A stretch of DNA of 7,755 nucleotides from Clostridia bacterium (GCA_017959485.1 JAGDAM010000285.1:1-7755), one strand, 5' to 3'; positions 1-5,610 are shown, counted from the first letter of the stretch. Program-made: numbers and translations. Notes: generated by a model not told the origin, from the sequence alone.

Positions 1-252
1 CGGCGAAGCCGAATTCAGTTCGGCGGAACGCTAAATTGCCGCTTCGCGGCAGCTGAATTAAATTCGCCCTTATAGCTCGGCGAAGCCGAATTTAGCTTGC
101 GGAGCAAATTTAGCTCGGCGAAGCCGAATCAAGCTTGCGAAGCAAATTTAGCTTGCAAAGCAAATTTAGCTCGGCGCAGCCGAATTTAGCTATGCGAAGC
201 ATAATTTAGCTCGGCGCAGCCGAATTTAGCTCGCCGGAACGGCGAATTTAGC
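1..252 (+). repeat. Tandem array of covarying mini-hairpins with ATTTAGC spacers
   Basis: There is no gene here. From about position 77 the sequence is a regular array: a short perfect hairpin, the 7-nt spacer ATTTAGC (once ATCAAGC), the next hairpin, and so on, with a period of 18-22 nt. Hairpins lie at 77-89, 97-107, 115-127, 135-145, 153-163, 171-183, 191-203, 211-223 and 231-245; a cut unit sits at 1-12 and looser ones at 18-29 and 37-51 (the last in inverted orientation). Stems differ (TCGGC/GCCGA, TTGC/GCAA, TATGC/GCATA, TCGCCG/CGGCGA) but both arms always change together. Loops are three bases, GAA, GCA, GGA or once AAA. Most units contain GCGNAGC, a heptamer known to form unusually stable single-stranded DNA mini-hairpins. 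The array lies just before a terminator, so it is probably the 3' untranslated end of a gene outside the window. Its function is unknown. Confidence 0.85.
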
Positions 253-255
253 GTG

Positions 256-294
256 AGCCGCAAAAAAGTCTCACTTTTTTGCGGCTTCTTTTTT
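256..294 (+). terminator. Strong intrinsic terminator for a gene entering from the left
   Basis: A 13-bp perfect stem pairs 256-268 with 274-286 (AGCCGCAAAAAAG against CTTTTTTGCGGCT) around the 5-nt loop TCTCA. The run TCTTTTTT follows at 287-294. The T-tract lies only on the plus-strand side, so it ends rightward transcription that includes the hairpin array. It insulates the sigma factor promoter that starts about 60 nt further on. Confidence 0.9.
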
Positions 295-356
295 CCCCGA
301 GACCCCGGAACTGAATAAATCGCGAAATTTATATGAAAAAAATGTGAAAAAACATA

Positions 357-385
357 TTGACATCGCCTATCGCGTATGCTATAAT
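357..385 (+). promoter_or_regulatory. Near-perfect sigma-A promoter with extended -10
   Basis: TTGACA at 357-362 and TATAAT at 380-385 are separated by exactly 17 nt, and TG at 377-378 gives an extended -10 (TGC-TATAAT). Both hexamers match consensus fully. Transcription should start near 392, giving a leader of about 35 nt before the sigma factor ATG. An AT-rich stretch with A-runs (316-356) upstream could act as an UP element. Confidence 0.9.
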
Positions 386-426
386 CTACAATAAAGTAGT
401 TTTAGACGTTATACGCAAGCTGTTCA

Positions 427-1023
427 ATGGACGAGAATGAAAAAGACCGGGACAAAATGAATAAAAACGCGAAACAGGATCCCGAGCTTGCCGGGAGACT
501 GATAGCCGCCCGCGGAGGAGACGAGTCGGCGTTCGCCGAACTGATCCGCGATTATTCCCCGCTCCTGAGATCCGTCGTTGCCGCCTACGGCAGAGGGCTC
601 CCGCGCGCCGACCTCGAAGAGATCGGACAGGAAGCGCTCCTCGCCTTCTATTCGTCGGTCAAATCTTACGATCCGCTCTACGGCAGCGTAACCTTCGGCC
701 TTTACGCAAAGCTATGCGTCAGGAACCGCGTCATAAACGCGGTGTCCTCCATCCGTCCCGCTCCCGAGCCGCTGCCCGACGACACCGGCGCCTCCTCCCC
801 CTCTCCGCTCTCGGAATATCTCGCGAGAGAATCCCTCGATGAACTGAGAGAACGTATACGCTCCTGTCTGTCGGCTTTTGAAAACACCGTGTTCTGGCAG
901 TTTTACGCGGGAGTGCCGGTTTCAACCATCGCCGCGGGCACCGGCAGATCGAAAAGATCGATCGAAAACGCGCTCTACCGCATCAGGACGAAGCTCCGCC
1001 GGGAGCTGTCCGGACGCCGGTAA
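427..1023 (+). CDS. SigH (Spo0H)-like sigma-70 family RNA polymerase sigma factor
   Basis: This 198-residue protein is a small alternative sigma factor that would bind core RNA polymerase and direct it to a promoter subset. Region 2 spans about residues 25-106: a GGDESAFAELIRDYSPLL helix, then DLEEIGQEALLAFYSSVKSYDP and the CVRNRVINAV segment expected to contact the -10 element. A Pro/Ser-rich linker (108-135) leads to region 4 (about 138-195). Its helix-turn-helix, TIAAGTGRSKRSIENALYRI, resembles the 'KSIDNALQRVKRKL' end of Bacillus SigH, so the SigH/Spo0H subgroup is the best guess; a generic ECF-like factor is the alternative. Length is close to the family norm (about 200-220). A very strong promoter lies upstream, yet no clear Shine-Dalgarno precedes ATG 427; ATG 457 (residue 11) is a possible alternative start that keeps region 2 whole. 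The family is certain, the subgroup moderately so. Confidence 0.85.
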   Translation: MDENEKDRDKMNKNAKQDPELAGRLIAARGGDESAFAELIRDYSPLLRSVVAAYGRGLPRADLEEIGQEALLAFYSSVKSYDPLYGSVTFGLYAKLCVRNRVINAVSSIRPAPEPLPDDTGASSPSPLSEYLARESLDELRERIRSCLSAFENTVFWQFYAGVPVSTIAAGTGRSKRSIENALYRIRTKLRRELSGRR

Positions 1024-1041
1024 ACCTTTTAGTAGTTTATA

Positions 1042-1117
1042 TGCCCTGTTAGCTTAATCAGCAGAGCGTTGTGGTTATTCCTCAAAGATGTCGGTCCAAA
1101 TCCGTCCCGGGCAATCA
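1042..1117 (+). ncRNA. Degenerate tRNA or tRNA-like leader element
   Basis: The stretch between the sigma factor gene and the zinc-ribbon gene folds as a tRNA cloverleaf. Acceptor 1042-1048 pairs with 1107-1113 (6 of 7). The D-stem GCTT (1052-1055) pairs with GAGC (1064-1067) around an 8-nt loop. Anticodon stem 1069-1073 pairs with 1081-1085 (4 of 5). T-stem 1090-1094 pairs with 1102-1106 (4 of 5) around TCCAAAT. Position 1114 is the discriminator A and 1115-1117 reads TCA, one change from CCA. Conserved tRNA bases kept include A14, G19, A21, U33, G53, U54, C56, A58 and C61. Each of the three long stems has one pyrimidine-pyrimidine mismatch, G18 and U55 are replaced by A and C, and one extra T lies between acceptor and D-stem. 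The loop would show UAU at 34-36, with U at 37. It is either a decaying tRNA gene or a tRNA mimic in the mRNA leader; a working tRNA is unlikely. Confidence 0.5.
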
Positions 1118-1139
1118 TTATCATTCACAGAGGTACAAC

Positions 1140-1478
1140 ATGTACGAAGAAGAAGCAAAGGTCGTCGAGACCGAAGCTGAAGAGTCGGCACCCGTCGAGT
1201 ATGCCGACGAGACTCTTGTTTGCGTCGATTGCGGCAAGGAGTTCACCTTTACCGCCGGCGAACAGGCCTTCTACGCCGAAAAGGGCTACACCAACAAGCC
1301 CAAGAGATGCAAGGCCTGCCGTGACGCAAAGAAGAACGGTGGAGCGGCCGGGACGAGGCAGTATTACTATGCCACCTGTTCCGAGTGCGGCGGAGAAGCC
1401 AAACTGACTTTCCAGCCGACGCTTGACAAGCCGGTCTACTGCAGCGCCTGCTTTGACAAGCGCAGAAGAGCCCGCTGA
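1140..1478 (+). CDS. Small double zinc-ribbon protein (zf-trcl-like)
   Basis: This 112-residue protein has an acidic N-terminus (residues 1-25) and two Cys4 zinc sites. The first is C28-x2-C31 with C57-x2-C60 and resembles the probable zinc-ribbon domain zf-trcl of small Bacillota proteins. The second is C80-x2-C83 (CSECG) with C101-x2-C104 (PVYCSAC), followed by a basic tail, FDKRRRAR. The aromatic linker YYY (75-77) joins them. Zinc-ribbons of this size usually bind nucleic acid or proteins, but the role of this family is not known to me. ATG 1140 is chosen because AGAGG (1129-1133) lies 6 nt ahead; the frame is open further left, but that part would run through the tRNA-like element. No clear promoter lies directly upstream, so it may be read from the sigma factor promoter, 116 nt separating the two genes. 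It ends in TGA and is followed by a terminator. Confidence 0.85.
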   Translation: MYEEEAKVVETEAEESAPVEYADETLVCVDCGKEFTFTAGEQAFYAEKGYTNKPKRCKACRDAKKNGGAAGTRQYYYATCSECGGEAKLTFQPTLDKPVYCSACFDKRRRAR

Positions 1479-1487
1479 CGGTTTTTC

Positions 1488-1536
1488 AAAAAAGATCCGT
1501 CCGCTGCCGCAAAACGCGGCGCGGACGGATTTTTTT
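1488..1536 (+). terminator. Intrinsic terminator, probably bidirectional
   Basis: A long two-part stem pairs 1495-1504 with 1521-1530 (ATCCGTCCGC against its complement, 10 bp) and then 1506-1510 with 1516-1520, with a bulged T at 1505 and the loop AAAAC. Seven Ts (1530-1536) follow on the plus strand. Six As (1488-1493) on the left give a T-tract on the minus strand. It ends the zinc-ribbon transcript and can also stop the convergent DUF4364 transcript. Confidence 0.88.
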
Positions 1537-1577
1537 GCCTCAGTGGGCCGAAAAGGTCACCCGGCGAACAGCCAAAT

Positions 1578-1668
1578 TGTTCCTGCGGAACAGCAAAAAA
1601 ACGCCGAATTTTGCCTGCGGAGCAAATTTGCCCCGTGCGAAGCGTAATCCAACCCGCCGGAAACGGCG
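1578..1668 (+). repeat. Second, degenerate mini-hairpin cluster
   Basis: The space between the terminator and the end of the convergent DUF4364 gene holds hairpins related to those at the left end of the window. They are TGTTCC-TGC-GGAACA (1578-1592); TTTGC...GCAAA around CTGCGGA (1610-1626), which contains GCGGAGC; a weak GCGAAGC core (1637-1643); and CGCCG-GAAA-CGGCG (1655-1668). The last is the same stem as the unit at 231-245 but with a four-base GAAA loop. The flank GAATTCAGC also recurs near the window start. Spacing is irregular, so this looks like an older or partly decayed copy. The DUF4364 stop codon lies at its right edge. Confidence 0.7.
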
Positions 1669-1671
1669 AAT

Positions 1672-2244
1672 TCAGCTCCCCTTGTCTCCCGAAAACAGAT
1701 AATCGACGTTTCCGGACAACAGGGCTGTAACTCCGCGGAAAACCGTCTCTGGACGGTCGAGAAAACGGTCGCGCATACGCTCGGCCCTGCCCCGGCTGTC
1801 AACTCTCAGCGTCGTCTCGAGTATGACCGCCTTCTTTTCGGTGAGACGGCAGGTGACGTCGCATTCGCCGTTCACAGGATTGACGACGCGGATTTCGCAG
1901 TCGGCGCGGATATCCCTCTTGGAAAAATCGAGGCAGCGGAAGGCAGCCGCGAGCGCTCCGTCCATCACCGACGGATGCAACTCGGATTTGAGGCCGGCGG
2001 CGACCGTTCTTCCCCTCTCGGTGACAAAATAGAGTTCGTCGCCGTTTTCATCGGTCCCGACCGAGGCGATCAGCCCCTGATCCTTCATCTCGTTGAAGCT
2101 TTCGGCGAAATCGAGAAAGAGAACGTAGTCGCTCGACATAACGACGTCGCTGATGCGGCAGAGGGGCAGAGGGTAATTAATATTTTCCAGCAGGTAAAGA
2201 ACAAAAATCTTTACCGCTCTTTTATCTTTGGCGCTTGAAGGCAT
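1672..2244 (-). CDS. DUF4364 family winged-helix protein
   Basis: This 190-residue cytosolic protein resembles the DUF4364 family found widely in Clostridia. Residues about 8-85 look like a winged helix: KIFVLYLLENINYPLPLCRISDVV, a helix with FAESFNEMKDQGLI, and a wing with ELYFVTERGRTVA. The C-terminal half (about 105-190) is beta-rich (CEIRVVNPVNGECDVTCRL, KKAVILETTLRV) and may sense a ligand or mediate dimerisation. A transcriptional regulator role is inferred from the fold; the target is unknown. ATG 2244 is chosen because GGAG (2254-2251) lies 6 nt upstream and family members start with this helix. An upstream in-frame ATG at 2331 overlaps the promoter, just ahead of the predicted transcript start near 2325, so it cannot be used from that promoter. 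The gene stands alone, divergent from the dehydrogenase operon and convergent with the zinc-ribbon gene. Stop is TGA. Confidence 0.82.
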   Translation of the reverse strand: MPSSAKDKRAVKIFVLYLLENINYPLPLCRISDVVMSSDYVLFLDFAESFNEMKDQGLIASVGTDENGDELYFVTERGRTVAAGLKSELHPSVMDGALAAAFRCLDFSKRDIRADCEIRVVNPVNGECDVTCRLTEKKAVILETTLRVDSRGRAERMRDRFLDRPETVFRGVTALLSGNVDYLFSGDKGS

Positions 2245-2299
2245 TGGGAACTCCAGGATGATAAGGGCAATGCCGGCGAGCAGGCGGGACACGTGCTCC

Positions 2300-2314
2300 G
2301 AACCGCCGCGGTTC
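2300..2314 (-). promoter_or_regulatory. Perfect 7+1+7 palindrome in the DUF4364 leader, operator candidate
   Basis: GAACCGC and GCGGTTC flank a single central C. On the minus strand this lies about 11-25 nt after the predicted transcription start of the DUF4364 gene, a usual place for a repressor operator. Since DUF4364 carries a winged helix, autoregulation is a reasonable but unproven idea. With a loop this small, an RNA hairpin is less likely than a DNA-binding site. Confidence 0.4.
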
Positions 2315-2331
2315 TGCCCCGAGGTAGCCAT

Positions 2332-2360
2332 ATTTTACTTCATCCCCGCCCCTTTGTCAA
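2332..2360 (-). promoter_or_regulatory. Sigma-A promoter of the DUF4364 gene
   Basis: Read on the minus strand, TTGACA (2360-2355) and TAAAAT (2337-2332) are 17 nt apart. The start should fall near 2325, leaving a leader of about 80 nt before ATG 2244. This promoter excludes translation from the longer in-frame ATG at 2331. Confidence 0.78.
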
Positions 2361-2378
2361 GTCCCGACGATTAAAAGA

Positions 2379-2408
2379 TTGACAACCAGACAAATAATAG
2401 AGTATAAT
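2379..2408 (+). promoter_or_regulatory. Sigma-A promoter of the dehydrogenase-hom-glycosyltransferase operon
   Basis: TTGACA (2379-2384) and TATAAT (2403-2408) are both perfect, 18 nt apart. The start should fall near 2415. Its -35 box is back to back with the -35 box of the DUF4364 promoter, 18 bp between them, so one bound protein could affect both. Confidence 0.85.
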
Positions 2409-2442
2409 ATAACTCAACATTCATATTACTCAATTGATTCGT

Positions 2443-2463
2443 GCCGTTTTACGGCGGAAAGAG
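2443..2463 (+). promoter_or_regulatory. Leader hairpin next to a weak ribosome binding site
   Basis: GCCGT (2443-2447) and ACGGC (2451-2455) form a 5-bp hairpin with a TTT loop. It is followed directly by the purine run GGAAAGAG (2456-2463), the only Shine-Dalgarno candidate before ATG 2470. The hairpin may limit or position ribosome binding. Confidence 0.4.
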
Positions 2464-2469
2464 TACCAC

Positions 2470-3435
2470 ATGTCATTTAAAAAGATAGTTGTCGCCGGAG
2501 GAGGAGTTCTGGGCAGCCAGATTGCCTACCAGTCGGCTTACTGCGGATTCAACGTCACGCTGTGGCTCCGCAGCGAAGCAAGCGTCGGACGCGCCGCGTC
2601 GAAGATTGAAAAACTGCATACAATGTACGCCCAGGCCGTGGCCCTTATGGAGACTTCGTCGAATCCGTCGGATTTCTGCCGCGGTCTCGCCGACGAAGGC
2701 GAATTCGACGCCGCCGCCTGCCGCGAAAAGAACGACGCCGCGTTCGCGTCGATAAAATACGAAACCGATATGGCGAAGGCCTTCGCAGACGCCGATCTCG
2801 TTATCGAATCGGTCGCCGAGAACGTTCCCGACAAGCGCGCCTTTTACGAGAAGCTCGCTCCGCTTCTTCCCGAAAAAACGGTCATCGTTACCAACTCGTC
2901 GACCCTGCTTCCCTCCCAGTTCGCTCAGTACACAGGACGCCCGGAGAAGTTCCTCTCGCTCCATTTCGCCAACCACATCTGGAAGAATAACACCGCCGAG
3001 GTTATGGTGCATCCGGGCACCGATATGAAATATTTCGACAGGGTTTTCGCCTTCGCGGGCGAAATCCGGATGCTCCCGCTTCCCGTCCTGAAGGAGAAGA
3101 ACGGATATCTGCTCAACTCGATGCTCGTTCCCTTCCTGCTTTCGGGACTTGATCTCTACGTCAACGGTATCAGCGATCCCGCGAGCATAGACAAGGCCTG
3201 GACCCGCGGAACCGGCGCGCCGAGAGGCCCGTTCGAGATTTTCGACGTGGTGGGAATCAACACCGCGTACAACATAGTAACACAGTACAGAAAGGTCCCG
3301 GGGCTCATGTCCCCGCTGCTCCGCAAAATGATGATGCCCTACAATTTCAAGGGCATGGAGGCGGCCCTCAAAAAGATGATCGACAAGGGCAAACTCGGAA
3401 GAGCCGCCGGCGAAGGTTTTTATAAATACAAATAA
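2470..3435 (+). CDS. 3-hydroxyacyl-CoA dehydrogenase family protein
   Basis: This 321-residue soluble protein has the 3HCDH fold and would oxidise or reduce a 3-hydroxyacyl-CoA with a nicotinamide cofactor; the true substrate is not shown. Residues 5-15 form the dinucleotide-binding loop, AGGGVLG. Residues 111-150 hold the family pattern VIESVAEN...K, then TNSSTLLPS with catalytic-type Ser143/144. His165 of HFANHIWKNNTAE is followed at +12 by Glu177, matching the His-Glu dyad of the human enzyme, and Asn216 lies in NGYLLNSML. The C-terminal helical domain (about 205-321) has GTGAPRGPFEIFDVVGIN and ends EGFYKYK. The residue after strand 2, normally Asp for NAD ribose, is Leu33, followed by Arg34. 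Length fits a single-function enzyme. ATG 2470 starts right at the Rossmann strand; an upstream in-frame TTG (2434) has no support. It is the first gene of the operon, 5 nt before hom. Confidence 0.85.
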   Translation: MSFKKIVVAGGGVLGSQIAYQSAYCGFNVTLWLRSEASVGRAASKIEKLHTMYAQAVALMETSSNPSDFCRGLADEGEFDAAACREKNDAAFASIKYETDMAKAFADADLVIESVAENVPDKRAFYEKLAPLLPEKTVIVTNSSTLLPSQFAQYTGRPEKFLSLHFANHIWKNNTAEVMVHPGTDMKYFDRVFAFAGEIRMLPLPVLKEKNGYLLNSMLVPFLLSGLDLYVNGISDPASIDKAWTRGTGAPRGPFEIFDVVGINTAYNIVTQYRKVPGLMSPLLRKMMMPYNFKGMEAALKKMIDKGKLGRAAGEGFYKYK

Positions 3436-3440
3436 TTATT

Positions 3441-4481
3441 ATGATTAATATAGCTTTACTCGGATTCGGAACGGTCGGCGGCGGCGTCGCCGACGTGCTC
3501 GACTCGGCGCGCGAACGGATCTCCGCGCGCGTCGGCGATGAAATAAACGTAAAATATATACTGGACCTGCGCGACTTCCCGGGACACAGATACGGGTCGA
3601 GAGTGGTTAAGGACTTCGATATCATTCTCCGCGATCCCGAGGTGTCGACGGTCGTCGAGATGCTCGGAGGGGTTCATCCCGCCGCCGATTTCTCCCGCGC
3701 CGCGCTCGAGGCCGGCAAAAACGTCGTCACCTCGAATAAGGCGGTCGTCGCCGACTGCGGAGACGAGCTGCTCGCGCTCGCGAGAAGAAAAGGCGTAAGA
3801 TATCTTTTCGAGGCAAGCGTCGGGGGCGGAATACCGCTTCTGCGTCCGCTGGCCGAGGATCTTTACGAAAACCGGATCGAAAGAATATCCGGCATACTCA
3901 ACGGTACGACCAACTTCATACTCACACAGATGACCGAGGCGGGAGCCGGATACGCCGAAACGCTCGCCGAGGCGCAGCGCCTCGGATACGCCGAAGCCGA
4001 TCCGACCGCCGACGTGGGCGGATTCGACGCGGCAAGAAAGATAATCATCCTCGCGGCGATTGCCTGGGGGCGGCTCTTCTCGCTCGATGACGTCTCCGTT
4101 CACGGCATCACCGGCGTGACTCCGGAAGACATAGCCCGCGCAGCGGCTGAAAACCGACGGATAAAGCTGATAGCCGAAGCCGTAATGTCTCCCGACGGGA
4201 AGCTGACCCTCTCGGTCGCTCCGCGCACCGTGTCCGCGGGATCTATGCTCGCGTCGGTGAACGGAGTCTTCAACGCGGTGTCGGTCGTCGGAGACGCGAC
4301 GGGAGAGACGGTGTTCTACGGAAGGGGAGCCGGAAAGCTCCCGACCGCCGGAGCCGTGGTGTCGGATATCATCGACGTCTGCTCGCGTCCTGCGTTCGTA
4401 ACGCCGGCTTACGTCTGGACCCGCGGTACCGCCGCGGATCTGCGCCCCGCGGAAGACCTCCGTCTCGCCCCGCTCGACTGA
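3441..4481 (+). CDS. hom: Homoserine dehydrogenase, short form without ACT domain
   Basis: The enzyme reduces aspartate 4-semialdehyde to homoserine with NAD(P)H, the branch to threonine and methionine. The NAD(P)-binding loop is GFGTVGGG (residues 8-15), and TSNKA with Lys100 follows. The substrate domain shows EASVGGGIPLL (124-134), GILNGTTNFILT (151-162) and EADPTADVGGFDAARK (185-200), in which Asp196 and Lys200 match the catalytic pair of the yeast enzyme. GRGAGKLPTA (294-303) is the C-terminal nucleotide-domain motif. The protein ends at residue 346, soon after the catalytic core, so it lacks the C-terminal ACT domain that gives threonine feedback in longer (about 400-430 residue) bacterial forms. 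ATG 3441 lies 5 nt after the previous stop, and no Shine-Dalgarno is visible in the AT-rich junction, so translation is probably coupled. No other threonine or methionine gene lies in the window. Confidence 0.95.
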   Translation: MINIALLGFGTVGGGVADVLDSARERISARVGDEINVKYILDLRDFPGHRYGSRVVKDFDIILRDPEVSTVVEMLGGVHPAADFSRAALEAGKNVVTSNKAVVADCGDELLALARRKGVRYLFEASVGGGIPLLRPLAEDLYENRIERISGILNGTTNFILTQMTEAGAGYAETLAEAQRLGYAEADPTADVGGFDAARKIIILAAIAWGRLFSLDDVSVHGITGVTPEDIARAAAENRRIKLIAEAVMSPDGKLTLSVAPRTVSAGSMLASVNGVFNAVSVVGDATGETVFYGRGAGKLPTAGAVVSDIIDVCSRPAFVTPAYVWTRGTAADLRPAEDLRLAPLD

Positions 4482-4494
4482 GCGGAAGCCCGAA

Positions 4495-5610
4495 ATGAAC
4501 GGTTCCCCTCTGAAAATCCTTCATATCCTTAATGAAAAAACGGCGGGCGGCGCGGGAAGGCAGCTCAGCTACCTGATCGAAAACGCCGACCCCTCCGCTT
4601 TCACGCACACGGTCGTGCTGCCGGCGGGCGCAGAATCGCGTCCGCGCATCGAGGCGGCCGGAGCGAAGGTTATCGAATGCCCGAAGCTGTCGGGTTCCTT
4701 CTGTCCCGCGGCGGCCATGACGCTCGCGCGCGTCATCAGGGAGGAAGACCCGGATATCGTTCACACGCATTCGTCGATGACCGGACGCACCGTCGCGAAA
4801 CGACTCCGCCGGGTCACCGTCATGACGAAGCACTGCTCGGACCTCCCTCCCCGGCCGCTGCGCCGGTTTCCGCTGCGTCTTTTTTCGGGACTGCACCTGA
4901 GGGTCACGGCGGACGCCGCGATCGCCACCGACGAATCGGCCGCGCTGGCTCTGATATACGCCGGAATGCCGGCGAAAAAGATCCGCCTGATATACAACGG
5001 GGCGCCGCCGGTCCGCGAGACCTCGGCGGAGGAGCGCGCGCTGCTGCGCGGTTCGCTCGGTATTCCCGAAAACGCTCTCTGCGTCGGGCTCTTCTCCCGG
5101 CTCGAACCGATCAAGGGCGCGCTTCAGTTCGTTCAGGCGGCCGCCGTCTGCCTCGCACGCACCGACAACGTTTGCTTCCTTGTCTGCGGAAAGGGTTCTC
5201 TTGAAAAAGAGATGCGGCAGATGGCGGACAGATTCGGAATCGCGGGCAAGATCGTCTTCGCCGGATACGCGGAAGACGTCGCCCCGTATATGAATCTCTG
5301 CAAAATAATAGTTTCGCCCTCTCTCGGGACCGAGACGTCGTCGCTCTCGCTCTGCGAAGGGATGAGCGCGGGTCTCGTTCCGGTAGTCACCGACGTCGGA
5401 GGAAACGCGCGGCTTGCGGACGGTTGCGGAAAAACCGTCCCGGCCGACGATCCGCCCGCCCTCGCCGACGCGATCCTCGGACTCTTCAGAGATCCGGGAC
5501 TTTTGCGTCTCTGTTCCGAAAAAGCGGTAAGGCGATACAGGGAAAGATACACGGCACAGCGGATGGCCGCCGAGACTCACGCGCTTTATCTTTCGCTCGC
5601 CCTCAAATGA
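4495..5610 (+). CDS. GT4-type (GT-B fold) glycosyltransferase
   Basis: This 371-residue protein would transfer a sugar from a nucleotide-sugar donor to an unknown acceptor, probably in cell-surface or exopolysaccharide synthesis. The N-terminal acceptor domain (about 1-165) starts KILHILNEKTAGGAGRQL, with a glycine-rich first loop, and has DIVHTHSSMTGR (87-98). The donor domain (about 166-371) has IYNGAPP (166-172), GLFSRLEPIKG (198-208) with the Arg202/Lys207 pair that contacts the donor phosphates, GKGSLEKEM (232-240), and the E-x7-E motif Glu280/Glu288 in ETSSLSLCE. VTDVGGN (298-304) closes the site. No signal peptide or membrane helix is seen, so it is cytosolic or peripheral. It starts 13 nt after hom, with GCGGAAG (4482-4488 region) as ribosome site, and is the last gene of the operon. 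Donor and acceptor cannot be read from the sequence. Confidence 0.9.
   Translation: MNGSPLKILHILNEKTAGGAGRQLSYLIENADPSAFTHTVVLPAGAESRPRIEAAGAKVIECPKLSGSFCPAAAMTLARVIREEDPDIVHTHSSMTGRTVAKRLRRVTVMTKHCSDLPPRPLRRFPLRLFSGLHLRVTADAAIATDESAALALIYAGMPAKKIRLIYNGAPPVRETSAEERALLRGSLGIPENALCVGLFSRLEPIKGALQFVQAAAVCLARTDNVCFLVCGKGSLEKEMRQMADRFGIAGKIVFAGYAEDVAPYMNLCKIIVSPSLGTETSSLSLCEGMSAGLVPVVTDVGGNARLADGCGKTVPADDPPALADAILGLFRDPGLLRLCSEKAVRRYRERYTAQRMAAETHALYLSLALK

Noticed and set aside
1..252. CRISPR-like regular repeats
   Set aside because: The period is only 18-22 nt, the parts between hairpins are constant and not unique, and the variable part is a palindrome. No cas gene is visible.
1042..1117. The tRNA-like element as an amber suppressor that would decode the groEL TAG
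   Set aside because: The anticodon loop GTTATTC offers UAU, or UUA if shifted, but not CUA. The stems are also damaged.
1071..1139. Longer zinc-ribbon protein from GTG 1071
   Set aside because: The extension would be translated from within the tRNA-like element and has no ribosome site; ATG 1140 has AGAGG at the right distance.
2245..2331. Longer N-terminus for the DUF4364 protein from ATG 2331, with a hydrophobic LLAGIALIILEF stretch that could look like a signal anchor
   Set aside because: That ATG overlaps the -10 end and lies before the predicted transcript start, while ATG 2244 has GGAG at 6 nt and fits the family's N-terminus.
3456..4103. A 215-codon minus-strand frame over hom
   Set aside because: Antisense shadow: the plus frame has all homoserine dehydrogenase motifs, and the minus frame has no motif or ribosome site.
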